Below are positions 39,201 to 47,773 of a stretch of DNA of 64,000 nucleotides, piece after piece. Source of the DNA: Pseudomonadaceae bacterium (lineage in GTDB: Bacteria > Pseudomonadota > Gammaproteobacteria > Pseudomonadales > Azotimanducaceae); assembly GCA_024743175.1 (NCBI GenBank), contig JANSXA010000014.1, positions 1 to 64,000 on the forward strand, written 5' to 3'. The stretch's first letter is position 1, and the number at the start of each line of letters is the position of its first letter. The notes beneath the pieces were generated by a model. That model saw only the letters and a program-made list of their open reading frames with translations. It did no database searches and had not been told where the DNA came from. The position numbers and the translations under genes are program-made.

Positions 39201-39785
39201 ATGATAGCAGATTGTGGACAGAACAACTTAGTAGCTAAGTCTCTAATTTTAAACAGCATTTTGTTGACACTTTTGCTCGCTGGCTGCGTCGCCAGAGCGC
39301 CTGCACCCGTGGATGAGCTGAATTTCCAGATTTTAGGCAAAATTGGTGTCAAACAGGCTGGTGATGGCTTTTCCGCCAACTTTGACTGGCGTCAGCACAC
39401 TCAGGCGCGCTATGAGATCGATGTCTGGGGTCCTCTGGGGCAGGGAAGGACACAACTCAAAGGAGACCAGGGCGCCATGCAGGTCAGCAGAGGCGACCAG
39501 GTACTGGCTCTGGGACAGCCTGACGAGGTAATGCTGGCGCATCTGGGCTGGTCTATACCGCTGGATGTACTGCCAGCCTGGATTCGCGGGGTGCCGGCTG
39601 CTCAGTATGGTGTTGATGACAGACGCTTTGACGACCAGGGCCGATTTGTCGAATTTACTCAGGCCGGCTGGGCTGTCACTCTGGGTCGTTACGATCAGCG
39701 CAAGGACATAATGACACCGGGACGCATCAAAGCCAGTCAGGCGGACAAGACGATTACTGTGATCGTTCGCGAATATCTCCAATAA
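39201..39785 (+). CDS. lolB: Outer-membrane lipoprotein receptor LolB
   Basis: The 194-residue product has a signal with lipobox LLLAGC (Cys near residue 29) and the LolB core FQILGKIGVKQAGDGFSANFDWRQ and YEIDVWGPLGQGRTQL. It accepts lipoproteins from LolA and inserts them into the outer membrane. ATG 39201 gives a reasonable signal; the open frame continues upstream over hemA but is not family-like. Normally ispE follows; here a tRNA follows directly. Confidence 0.9.
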   Translation: MIADCGQNNLVAKSLILNSILLTLLLAGCVARAPAPVDELNFQILGKIGVKQAGDGFSANFDWRQHTQARYEIDVWGPLGQGRTQLKGDQGAMQVSRGDQVLALGQPDEVMLAHLGWSIPLDVLPAWIRGVPAAQYGVDDRRFDDQGRFVEFTQAGWAVTLGRYDQRKDIMTPGRIKASQADKTITVIVREYLQ

Positions 39786-39834
39786 ACCTCTGATTTCAGG
39801 CATTTATTTTCCTGCCATGGGCTGCTGCTTAAGT

Positions 39835-39863
39835 TTGACAGGGGGAGTGCCGATCAGCACAAT
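39835..39863 (+). promoter_or_regulatory. tRNA-Gln promoter
   Basis: A perfect -35 TTGACA (39835-39840) and CACAAT (39858-39863) are separated by 17 bases. The region after the -10, AGCGCGC, is GC-rich, as in promoters under stringent control. It would transcribe tRNA-Gln and perhaps prs. Confidence 0.75.
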
Positions 39864-39879
39864 AGCGCGCTCGAAAAAT

Positions 39880-39954
39880 TGGGGTGTCGCCAAGCGGTAA
39901 GGCACCGGGTTTTGATCCCGGCATGCGCAGGTTCGAATCCTGCCACCCCAGCCA
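39880..39954 (+). tRNA. tRNA-Gln (anticodon UUG)
   Basis: The 75-base sequence folds as a tRNA. The acceptor stem TGGGGTG pairs with CACCCCA, then discriminator G and an encoded CCA. The anticodon stem CCGGG/CCCGG encloses the loop TTTTGAT with anticodon TTG at 39912-39914, and the T arm contains GTTCGAATC. The TTG anticodon reads CAA and CAG. Its place before prs is conserved in Pseudomonas-like genomes. No terminator follows before prs. Confidence 0.97.
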
Positions 39955-40044
39955 TACTCTGCAAAGTTCCAGTATGTTCACAGGCATTGTCGTTTCACGC
40001 ATCAACTTTAGCGGGAGAAGCAGCCTTGAGCGGGAGAAAGAATA

Positions 40045-40989
40045 TTGGCTAATTTGATGCTTTTTGCCGGCGGTGCTAATCCGGAGTTAGCGCGGCGTGT
40101 GGCTGAAAAGTTGCGCGTCGAACTGGGCAGAGCGGATGTAGGTCGCTTCAGCGATGGCGAGGTCATGGTGGAAATCCATGAAAATGTCAGGGGTCATGAT
40201 GTGTTTCTGTTGCAATCAACATGTGCACCGACCAATGACAGCCTGATGGAACTGCTGATTATGGCAGATGCAATCAAGCGTGCGTCGGCCACCCGGGTGA
40301 CTGCGGTGATTCCGTACTTTGGCTACGCGCGCCAGGATCGGCGGCCACGGTCGGCCAGAGTGTCGATCAGTGCAAAAGTAGTGGCTGACATGATCGGCGC
40401 TGTGGGTGTGGACAGAATTCTGACGGTTGATCTGCACGCAGATCAGATCCAGGGATTCTTTAATATTGCGGTGGACAATGTTTACGGTTCACCGGTGCTG
40501 GTCGATCACGTGATCGCACAGCGCTACAAGAACCCTATAGTGGTGTCGCCGGATGTTGGCGGCGTGGTTCGAGCCAGGGCCATAGCGAAGCAGATTGACG
40601 ATCTTGACCTGGCCATTATTGATAAGCGGCGCCCGCAGGCCAATGAAACCAAGGTCATGAACGTCATCGGGGACGTGCGCGGCAAGGTCTGTATTCTGGT
40701 CGATGATATTGTCGATACAGCAGGTACGTTGTGTACCGCTGCCGAGGCGTTGAAAGATGAAGGCGCGGAGCAGGTGGTGGCTTACATCACCCATGCGGTT
40801 TTGTCAGGACCTGCGATTGCGCGAATTGCGAAATCGCAGATTGATCAGATGGTGGTTACCGATACCATCCCGCTCAGTGAAGCGGCAAAAGCGTGTCAGA
40901 AGATCACGCAGTTGAGTTTAGATAGCTTACTGGCCGAATCCATTCGGCGGGTGAGTAACGAAGAGTCTATATCGGCGATGTTCAGATAA
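40045..40989 (+). CDS. prs: Ribose-phosphate pyrophosphokinase
   Basis: The 314-residue enzyme makes PRPP from ribose-5-phosphate and ATP. It has [21 protein letters not shown], the flexible catalytic loop near [16 protein letters not shown], and the PRPP-binding [16 protein letters not shown]. The start is TTG at 40045 with GGGAG upstream. It follows tRNA-Gln by 90 bases. Confidence 0.96.
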   Translation: MANLMLFAGGANPELARRVAEKLRVELGRADVGRFSDGEVMVEIHENVRGHDVFLLQSTCAPTNDSLMELLIMADAIKRASATRVTAVIPYFGYARQDRRPRSARVSISAKVVADMIGAVGVDRILTVDLHADQIQGFFNIAVDNVYGSPVLVDHVIAQRYKNPIVVSPDVGGVVRARAIAKQIDDLDLAIIDKRRPQANETKVMNVIGDVRGKVCILVDDIVDTAGTLCTAAEALKDEGAEQVVAYITHAVLSGPAIARIAKSQIDQMVVTDTIPLSEAAKACQKITQLSLDSLLAESIRRVSNEESISAMFR

Positions 40990-41091
40990 GCGGTTCTATC
41001 CGAACCCATCCTGAACAATGCAGAAATAGACGTAACAGTTCGTTTGGTTGGTCGCAGACCAGATGAATTTTTTAACTTGAAGGAGAAGCGA

Positions 41092-41796
41092 ATGTCAGAT
41101 GTATTAGAACTGACTGCCGAGCTCCGTACAGACGTAGGGAAAGGTGCGAGCCGCCGCCTGCGTCGTGCGGGTCAAAGAGTTCCGGCAATTATTTACGGTG
41201 GTGAAGAATCACCTCAGAAACTGACCCTGGCTGTAAATCAGCTGGTGAAAGTGATGGAGCAGGAAACTTTTTACTCGCAGATTTTAAACGTTGTTGTAGA
41301 TGGTCAGCCAACCAAGGCGGTGGTTCGTGATCTGCAACGCGATCCTGCGTCGAACAAAGTGCACCACGTCGACTTTCAACGTATCGATATGAACAAAGTC
41401 ATGATCGCAACGGTGCCAATCCACTTCATGAACGAGGACATCTGTGTCGGCGTGAAAATGAGTGGCGGCAGCATTCTGCATAACATGACGGACGTTGAAA
41501 TCAGCTGTCTGCCTACCGATCTACCTGAGTCCATTGAGGTGGATATGAAGGATGTGGACGTTGGTTTTTCCATCCATCTTTCAGGTCTGGCGTTGCCGCC
41601 TGGCGTTACGCTAACGGCCTTTGCGCATGGTGGTGATGATGAGGATCACGATATTCAGGTGGTCAGCGTTGAAGTGCTGCGTGGTGCTGAAGAGCTTGAA
41701 GATGAGGAAGATGTTGCAGAGGCAGCTGGCGACGTACCAACTGTTGGTGACGAAGAAGCAGGCGACGACGAAGGCGGCGACGAAGACAAGTCTTAA
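41092..41796 (+). CDS. rplY: 50S ribosomal protein bL25, Ctc type, acidic tail
   Basis: The 234-residue protein is the long Ctc/TL5 form. An N-terminal 5S-rRNA-binding domain (LTAELRTDVGKGASRRLRRAG to VHHVDFQRIDMNK) is followed by a beta-rich C-terminal domain. The last about 35 residues are mostly Asp, Glu, Gly and Ala. AGGAG just upstream supports ATG 41092. In Ctc proteins the second domain is linked to general stress. The strongly acidic end resembles the tail on bL17 in this window. Confidence 0.95.
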   Translation: MSDVLELTAELRTDVGKGASRRLRRAGQRVPAIIYGGEESPQKLTLAVNQLVKVMEQETFYSQILNVVVDGQPTKAVVRDLQRDPASNKVHHVDFQRIDMNKVMIATVPIHFMNEDICVGVKMSGGSILHNMTDVEISCLPTDLPESIEVDMKDVDVGFSIHLSGLALPPGVTLTAFAHGGDDEDHDIQVVSVEVLRGAEELEDEEDVAEAAGDVPTVGDEEAGDDEGGDEDKS

Positions 41797-41837
41797 GCCG
41801 GTCCTTGGTGATGTGATGAACGCATCCGCTGCTTTTT

Positions 41838-42428
41838 ATGTCGGCCATTAAACTGATAGTTGGCCTCGGTAATCCCGGCGCCAGCTATCAAGCCACACGC
41901 CACAATGTTGGTGAACGCTGGGTGCGCGAGCTGGCTCAGCGTTTTGCAATTCCTCTTGCGTCGGAAACTAAATTTAAAGGCGACATCGGGCGTGGGGATA
42001 TCCTCGGTCACGATGTGCGTTTGCTGGTTCCCACTACTTATATGAATCTCTCCGGAGATTCGGTGGGCGCAGTGCAGCGTTTCTTCAAGATTCCGCCGCA
42101 ATCCATCCTGGTTGTCTATGACGAGATGGCCTTTGTACCCGGCGTTGTACGTTTGAAGCAGGGTGGTGGTGACAACGGTCACAACGGCATTAAAAGCGTG
42201 CGTTCAGGTCTGGGCAACAATCCTGATTTCATGCGCCTGCGTATTGGTGTTGGCCACCCAGGAAGTCCTTCAAAGGTGACGTCCTATCTCACGCAACAGG
42301 CTATGCCTGTGGACGAGCGTATTGAAGTCGAGCGGTGCACAACGCTGGACGATGGTTTATTAGATAACATTCTGCAGGGCAATTGGCAGCAGGCCATGAA
42401 TGTCCTGCACGCAACCGGAGAATCTTAG
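41838..42428 (+). CDS. pth: Peptidyl-tRNA hydrolase
   Basis: The 196-residue enzyme releases tRNA from stalled peptidyl-tRNA. It begins [25 protein letters not shown], with the catalytic His in RHNVG, and has VVYDEMAF and the [13 protein letters not shown] segment. E. coli has DDLDL where this has YDEMAF, a moderate difference. The TAG shares a base with the ychF GTG. Confidence 0.95.
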   Translation: MSAIKLIVGLGNPGASYQATRHNVGERWVRELAQRFAIPLASETKFKGDIGRGDILGHDVRLLVPTTYMNLSGDSVGAVQRFFKIPPQSILVVYDEMAFVPGVVRLKQGGGDNGHNGIKSVRSGLGNNPDFMRLRIGVGHPGSPSKVTSYLTQQAMPVDERIEVERCTTLDDGLLDNILQGNWQQAMNVLHATGES

Positions 42429-43519
42429 TGGGCTTTAAATGTGGCATTGTTGGTATGCCTAACGTGGGTAAATCCACTTTGTTTAATGCACTGACCAAGG
42501 CGGGTATCGATGCGGAAAACTTCCCTTTCTGCACCATCGACCCCAACACGGGTATTGTGCCGGTTCCGGATTCCCGTCTGGCCAACCTGGCGGAGCTTGT
42601 GCATCCAGAGAAGATTGTGCCTGCAACCATGGAATTTGTAGATATTGCCGGGCTGGTTGCCGGTGCATCTCAGGGTGAGGGGCTGGGTAACAAGTTCCTT
42701 GCGCATATCCGTGAAACTGACGCGATTGCACACGTTGTCCGATGTTTTGACGATGACAACGTCGTGCACGTATCCGGTAAAGTCTCGCCAAAAGATGATA
42801 TTGAAATCATCAACACTGAGCTTGCGCTGGCCGATCTGGAAACTCTGGAACGGGTTTATGATCGTAACCGAAGAGTATCCAATTCCGGTGATAAAGCTGC
42901 GCTGGCGATGCTGGCGATTCTCGACAAGGTCAAGGATAAGCTGGAAGCGGGTTTACCGGTTCGATCAGCGGGTTTGACAGAAGATGAAAAACTGGCGATA
43001 CGCGAGTTTCATTTCATCACCAGTAAACCGGTCCTGTACATCGCTAACGTTGCCGAAGATGGCTTAAACGACAATCCGCTGGTAGACGTTGTAAAAGATA
43101 TAGCCGAGCAGGAGCATGCAGAAGTGGTTGTCGTCAGCAACCAGATCGAGTCGGAAGTGGCTGAACTTGATGATATTGAGCGGGCGGAGTTTCTCGAAGA
43201 TCTGGGCATTGAAGAACCTGGTTTGAACCGGGTTATACGCGCCGGGAATAAATTGTTAGGTCTGCAGCAGTACTTCACTGCCGGACCAATGGAGGTGAGG
43301 GCGTGGACAATACCGGTAGGCGCGAAAGCTCCACAGGCAGCCGGTGTCATTCATACAGACTTTGAGAAAGGCTTTATTCGCGCCGAGGTGATCGGTTATG
43401 AAGACTTTGTGACCTATAAAGGTGAGCAGGGTGCAAAAGATGCCGGACGTTGGCGCCTTGAAGGCAAGGAATATGTGGTTCAGGACGGTGATGTCGTGCA
43501 CTTTCGATTTAACGTCTAG
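42428..43519 (+). CDS. ychF: Redox-regulated ATPase YchF
   Basis: The 363-residue Obg-family protein has the P-loop GMPNVGKST near the N-terminus, then [20 protein letters not shown], and a C-terminal TGS domain ending DVVHFRFNV. YchF prefers ATP over GTP and is involved in translation and oxidative-stress responses. The start is GTG 42428 (MGFKCGIVG), overlapping the pth stop. Confidence 0.95.
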   Translation: MGFKCGIVGMPNVGKSTLFNALTKAGIDAENFPFCTIDPNTGIVPVPDSRLANLAELVHPEKIVPATMEFVDIAGLVAGASQGEGLGNKFLAHIRETDAIAHVVRCFDDDNVVHVSGKVSPKDDIEIINTELALADLETLERVYDRNRRVSNSGDKAALAMLAILDKVKDKLEAGLPVRSAGLTEDEKLAIREFHFITSKPVLYIANVAEDGLNDNPLVDVVKDIAEQEHAEVVVVSNQIESEVAELDDIERAEFLEDLGIEEPGLNRVIRAGNKLLGLQQYFTAGPMEVRAWTIPVGAKAPQAAGVIHTDFEKGFIRAEVIGYEDFVTYKGEQGAKDAGRWRLEGKEYVVQDGDVVHFRFNV

Positions 43520-43537
43520 GCGCAAGTCCCGGCACAG

Positions 43538-44026
43538 CTAGAGTTCGTCCGGACTGCTCACGAACAGTGCAATCAAGGCAATCATGCCACCGTAGCGAAA
43601 TGCGGAGTCCAGCACCGGGCCTCGTAAAACATCTGATCGCCACAGTTCGAACCAGGTCTCAGCCAGTACAATGAACCCACCGAACAGCATCAGAATAGAA
43701 ATTGCACAACCGCTCAAAGCAAGGTTTTTGCTGCGTTGGAATACGGATGTGCCGGCATGCCGAGCGCGCCACATCTGACCGCTACCCAGCAGACAAAGAC
43801 CGCCGCTGGCCAGCTTGCTGACGACGATTAACACAGCACCCAGCCAGATGAGGAGGCTGTTAGAGGTTGCCTGCCAGCTCTCTGCGCCACTTTCAAAAGT
43901 AGTCATCGAGGTGGCGGCCCTGATGGCATCCAGCGTACCCTGCCAGTCGAGCAGGTTCTGCAAAGCGGCGATGAAACCCCAGCCGGCAACAGCCAGAATG
44001 AGAAGTGTTTTTAAAGCCCGCAACAT
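43538..44026 (-). CDS. DUF2165-like small membrane protein
   Basis: The 162-residue protein has four hydrophobic segments (about residues 5-25, 55-80, 100-125 and 140-157). The overall pattern, including LRALKTLLILAVAGWGFIAA near the start, resembles DUF2165 membrane proteins. No catalytic motif is evident. It is convergent with ychF and 15 bases downstream of the cupin gene, with which it may be cotranscribed. Confidence 0.7.
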   Translation of the reverse strand: MLRALKTLLILAVAGWGFIAALQNLLDWQGTLDAIRAATSMTTFESGAESWQATSNSLLIWLGAVLIVVSKLASGGLCLLGSGQMWRARHAGTSVFQRSKNLALSGCAISILMLFGGFIVLAETWFELWRSDVLRGPVLDSAFRYGGMIALIALFVSSPDEL

Positions 44027-44041
44027 GGTGGGCTGCGAAAA

Positions 44042-44491
44042 TTATTTCTTTGCTTTCTTAAGCTTCTTTTTCAGTTTCTTGTTCGTTTTCTTCAGCGCTT
44101 TAAGCTCGTCTTTCAACTTGTCTTCAGCGGATGTTTTTTTGGCTGGAAAATGCTCGTCGCGGCTTTTCAGCACAACTTTCTTGCGGTCGAAATTCGAGTT
44201 GAAAACTGTCACAGCTTCAAGGTTTTCGCTGCCGGTATTGCACACTGCGTGAAACTTGCCTGCAGGCACGATAGCGACTGAGCCCGGGCACAAATCGAAG
44301 GTGTCATTTTCGATCTGAATCTGTCCATGGCCCTTTTGTACAATGAGCATCTCTTCGACGATAGTATGACTATGGCCGTCGTTGGCTTCTCCCGGTGCCA
44401 TACACACGGCAACAAAACCCAGCTCATTTAATTTGGCAGAACGTACCGCGCGGGCGGCTTCAAAGTCTGTTGAATTCAGTACGGTTTGCAT
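44042..44491 (-). CDS. Cupin-domain protein with lysine-rich coiled tail
   Basis: The 149-residue product has a single cupin barrel with likely metal ligands His40, His42, Glu46 and His81. Residues about 121-149 form a lysine-rich, probably coiled-coil tail (KLKDELKALKKTNKKLKKKL). Small cupins can be isomerases, dioxygenases or ligand sensors; the fold alone does not say which. The basic tail could bind nucleic acid or acidic membrane. No close family assignment. Confidence 0.75.
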   Translation of the reverse strand: MQTVLNSTDFEAARAVRSAKLNELGFVAVCMAPGEANDGHSHTIVEEMLIVQKGHGQIQIENDTFDLCPGSVAIVPAGKFHAVCNTGSENLEAVTVFNSNFDRKKVVLKSRDEHFPAKKTSAEDKLKDELKALKKTNKKLKKKLKKAKK

Positions 44492-44580
44492 GATTCCAGT
44501 GCCTTAATTTTGTTCGGTCGAACACTTTAGCTGCAATTTCACGGAAAATCACGGCTATCTGCTTTAGTCACGAGCACAAA

Positions 44581-44612
44581 AAAAGCAGCGCTGGTTAACC
44601 AGCGCTGCTTTT
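44581..44612 (-). terminator. Bidirectional palindromic terminator after fusA2
   Basis: A perfect 32-base palindrome (16 bp arms, AAAAGCAGCGCTGGTT) lies 20 bases past the fusA2 stop. On the minus strand it ends in a run of T residues, the form of an intrinsic terminator. The plus strand has a shorter T run, so it may work both ways. Confidence 0.85.
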
Positions 44613-44632
44613 CTGATCGAGCTGAGGCCTGT

Positions 44633-46720
44633 TTAAGACGCGGCTGCTTTCCTTGCTTTGACTTCGGCTATAACGCCTTCCGACACGTTTGCCGGGCAGG
44701 GTGCATAATGTGAAAACTCCATGGAGAACTGACCACGCCCCGAGGTCATGGTACGCAGATCGCCAATGTAGCCAAACATCTCAGCCAGCGGGCAATCCGC
44801 TTTCACACGAACGCCAGTCACGCCCGCTTCCTGGGATTTGATCATGCCACGACGGCGGTTGAGGTCGCCGATCACATCTCCGACGTGATCATCAGGTGTG
44901 TACACGTCCACCTTCATAACAGGCTCCAGGAGCTGCGGTGAAGCCTTCGGAATACTCTGGCGATACGCCGCCTTGGCAGCCAGTTCGTAAGCAATGGCTG
45001 AAGAATCGACCGGGTGAAAACCACCATCTGTCAGCGTGACTTTAACGTCCAGCAGCGGGAAGCCGGCAAGCGTGCCTTCTTCCATGGAAACGCCAAAAGC
45101 TTTCTCTACAGCAGGCCAGAATTCACGCGGAACGTTACCGCCGGTGACCTTGGATTCAAATTCGTAGCCGCTGCCCGGTTCGCCCGGTTCAATGGTGTAG
45201 TCGATCTTCGCAAACTGGCCTGCGCCACCAGTCTGCTTTTTGTGTGTGTAGCTGTCGTCGATCGGTTTGGTAATGGTCTCGCGGTAAGCCACTTGAGGTT
45301 TACCTACATCAACATCGATACCGTGGGTCCGCTTCAATATGTCCACTTTAATATCGAGGTGCAGTTCACCCATGCCACGCATGATGGTTTCACCGGATTC
45401 TTCATCGGTTTCGACGTAAAAAGAGGGGTCTTCCGCGATCATCTTAGACAGAGCAATACCCATTTTCTCTGCACCGGCTTTGTCTCTAGGCGCAATGGCT
45501 ACAGAGATGACCGGCGCTGGGAACACCATCGGTTCCAGCGTTGCAGGTTTAACCGGATCGCACAGGGTGTGGCCGGTCTGGGTGTTTTTCATACCCAGCA
45601 GGGCAACAATGTCACCGGCCTGAGCCGAATCAATTTCGTTACGCGAATCGGCGTGCATTTCAACAATGCGACCAATACGTTCGGTTTTTCCGGTAAACGT
45701 ATTGAGTACGTTGTCACCTTTGTTAATCCGACCTGAGTAGATGCGGGTAAACGTCAGCGCACCGTAGCGGTCATCCATAATTTTGAACGCCAGCGCACGC
45801 AGCGGATAATCCGGGTCGACAATCGCTTTGCCGCCGGTTTCGTTACCTTCCAGGTCCACTTCGGGCTGGGGTTCTACTTCCATTGGGTTCGGCAGGTAGT
45901 CAACGACGCCGTTGAGCACATTCTGCACACCTTTGTTTTTGAACGCCGAGCCACAGTACGTTGGGAAAAAGTCCAGCGCGATGGTGCCCTTGCGGATGCA
46001 ACGCTTGAGATCCGCAATGGATGGCTCTTCACCTTCGAGGTACGCTTCCATCAGGTCGTCGTCCTGCTCAAGGGCGGTTTCGACAAGTTTTTCGCGATAC
46101 TCTTCCAGCTTGTCTGCCATATCGGCAGGCACTTCTTTGATCTCGTACGCTTCAGGGTTACCGGTCTCATCCCAGACGTAGGCTTCGCGGTTGAGTACGT
46201 CCACAACACCGCAGAACTGGTCTTCTTCACCGATGGGCAAAGTCATGACCAGAGGCACAGCGCCCAGTACTTTTTCGACCTGTTCGATAACCCGGTAAAA
46301 GTCCGCGCCGAGACGGTCCAGCTTGTTTACAAAAATCAGTCGCGCCACTTCTGAATCGTTCGCATAGCGCCAGTTTGTTTCTGACTGAGGTTCAACACCG
46401 CCAGATCCACAGAACACGCCAACGCCGCCGTCCAGTACTTTCAGCGAACGGTAAACTTCAATGGTGAAATCAACGTGTCCGGGAGTGTCGATGATGTTCA
46501 GGCGGTGCCCAGCCCACTCACAGGAAGTCGCAGCGGATTGAATGGTAATACCGCGCTCCTGTTCTTGTTCCATGAAGTCTGTGGTTGCGGCACCGTCATG
46601 CACTTCACCGGTTTTATGGATTTTACCGGTGAGTTTGAGGATGCGTTCGGTCGTGGTGGTTTTACCCGCATCCACGTGGGCAAAGATGCCGATGTTCCGA
46701 TAGAGCGCTAAGTCTGTCAT
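44633..46720 (-). CDS. fusA2: Elongation factor G 2
   Basis: The 695-residue GTPase is the second EF-G type found in Vibrio, Pseudoalteromonas and relatives, rather than the canonical fusA product. It has the P-loop [12 protein letters not shown], the DTPGHVDF switch II motif, NKLD, and all five EF-G domains through a C-terminal [13 protein letters not shown]2 paralogs differ in translocation or recycling ability; the role here is not known. The canonical fusA is expected upstream of tuf, outside the window. It stands alone with its own terminator. Confidence 0.92.
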   Translation of the reverse strand: MTDLALYRNIGIFAHVDAGKTTTTERILKLTGKIHKTGEVHDGAATTDFMEQEQERGITIQSAATSCEWAGHRLNIIDTPGHVDFTIEVYRSLKVLDGGVGVFCGSGGVEPQSETNWRYANDSEVARLIFVNKLDRLGADFYRVIEQVEKVLGAVPLVMTLPIGEEDQFCGVVDVLNREAYVWDETGNPEAYEIKEVPADMADKLEEYREKLVETALEQDDDLMEAYLEGEEPSIADLKRCIRKGTIALDFFPTYCGSAFKNKGVQNVLNGVVDYLPNPMEVEPQPEVDLEGNETGGKAIVDPDYPLRALAFKIMDDRYGALTFTRIYSGRINKGDNVLNTFTGKTERIGRIVEMHADSRNEIDSAQAGDIVALLGMKNTQTGHTLCDPVKPATLEPMVFPAPVISVAIAPRDKAGAEKMGIALSKMIAEDPSFYVETDEESGETIMRGMGELHLDIKVDILKRTHGIDVDVGKPQVAYRETITKPIDDSYTHKKQTGGAGQFAKIDYTIEPGEPGSGYEFESKVTGGNVPREFWPAVEKAFGVSMEEGTLAGFPLLDVKVTLTDGGFHPVDSSAIAYELAAKAAYRQSIPKASPQLLEPVMKVDVYTPDDHVGDVIGDLNRRRGMIKSQEAGVTGVRVKADCPLAEMFGYIGDLRTMTSGRGQFSMEFSHYAPCPANVSEGVIAEVKARKAAAS

Positions 46721-46879
46721 GTTGGTTCTCTAAAAGTCACTTTATGGGCAGCTCTCGTAACGTAACTTATTGAAAAATAAGGATATTTTAGTAGAGCAGA
46801 ATTCTCGAGCGCGTACCTTACCATTGAACGGGATAAAGCTCACGCGAATTATTAGGCCTGTCCTTCCGCCGATCGAACA

Positions 46880-47653
46880 TCAGATGTTCAGATCAGCGTA
46901 CACAGGTGCGTGGTCTGAAGCGGTCAGGCCATCGAGTTTTTTACGATAATCCCGATCGATGACCACCTCTTCGGTAGCTTCCACTGCGGCTGGCGTGCCC
47001 AGCAGAAAGTCGATGCGCAGGCCATGTTTGCGATGGAAAGCGCCGCCGCGGTAGTCCCACCATGAGAAAGCCTGTTCTTCAGGGTACAGGTGTCGAAAAA
47101 GATCAGTAAGACCTGTATCCATAACGGCGGCAAAACGTTTGCGCTCATCCTCAGTATAAAAAATATGACCTTCGCCGGCTTCGCCGCGCCAGCCGTCGAG
47201 TGGGGTAGGCACAATATTGAAATCCCCGCATAGAATACGCTTGGGATGATCGCCTGCTGACCAGTGTGCATGCAGACTGTCATACCAGGCCAGTTTGTTT
47301 GCGTAGTCGGCGTGTTGCAGCGATTTCCCGTTGGGGCAATAGACCGTAGTAAACTCCAGACCGCCTTCAATCTCTGCGGTAATCAGCCGAGCACCCCAGT
47401 CCTCCTGACCGGGTAAGCCCACCTGACGCAGTTGTGCATCGACGTTTGTCAGAATGGCTACACCGTTCCAACTTTTCTGGCCGTGCACCAGAGCTTTGTA
47501 ACCGAGGGCTTCAAATTCTTCGTGGGGAAACGCTTCTGTCGGGGTTTTCAGTTCCTGCAGGCCAACGACGTTGGGCTTGCGGTCCGCCAGCCAGAGCTTC
47601 ATGAAGTCTAAACGGGCACGCAGGCCATTGATGTTCCAGGTTGCAATTCGCAT
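46880..47653 (-). CDS. xthA: Exodeoxyribonuclease III
   Basis: The 257-residue nuclease begins MRIATWNINGLRARLD and contains the catalytic Glu in VVGLQELKTP, LCGDFNIVPTP, and the C-terminal DFLLG and SDHAPV motifs. It incises apurinic/apyrimidinic sites and degrades DNA 3' to 5'. ATG 47653 was chosen because the family begins MRIATWN; the open frame extends upstream without family similarity. It is divergent from the pabB-pabC gene. Confidence 0.95.
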   Translation of the reverse strand: MRIATWNINGLRARLDFMKLWLADRKPNVVGLQELKTPTEAFPHEEFEALGYKALVHGQKSWNGVAILTNVDAQLRQVGLPGQEDWGARLITAEIEGGLEFTTVYCPNGKSLQHADYANKLAWYDSLHAHWSAGDHPKRILCGDFNIVPTPLDGWRGEAGEGHIFYTEDERKRFAAVMDTGLTDLFRHLYPEEQAFSWWDYRGGAFHRKHGLRIDFLLGTPAAVEATEEVVIDRDYRKKLDGLTASDHAPVYADLNI

Positions 47654-47773
47654 GGTGTTTTCGGGCCTGCTCCGGCGGGTCAATTTTGGATGGGGCACAA
47701 TAACGCAAGCAAGCCGTTGTTGTCTCTGGCCAGGTTGGGGACAGGTTGCCTCGTCCATAAATTCAGGCGGATA

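Noticed and set aside
41041-41091. Attenuator before rplY (TGGTC-GCA-GACCA followed by six T residues).
   Set aside because: The stem is only 5 bp and is followed by eight other bases before the T run; too weak to call.
45014-45736. A 240-codon frame opposite fusA2.
   Set aside because: It mirrors conserved EF-G coding sequence and has no family similarity that I can recognise.
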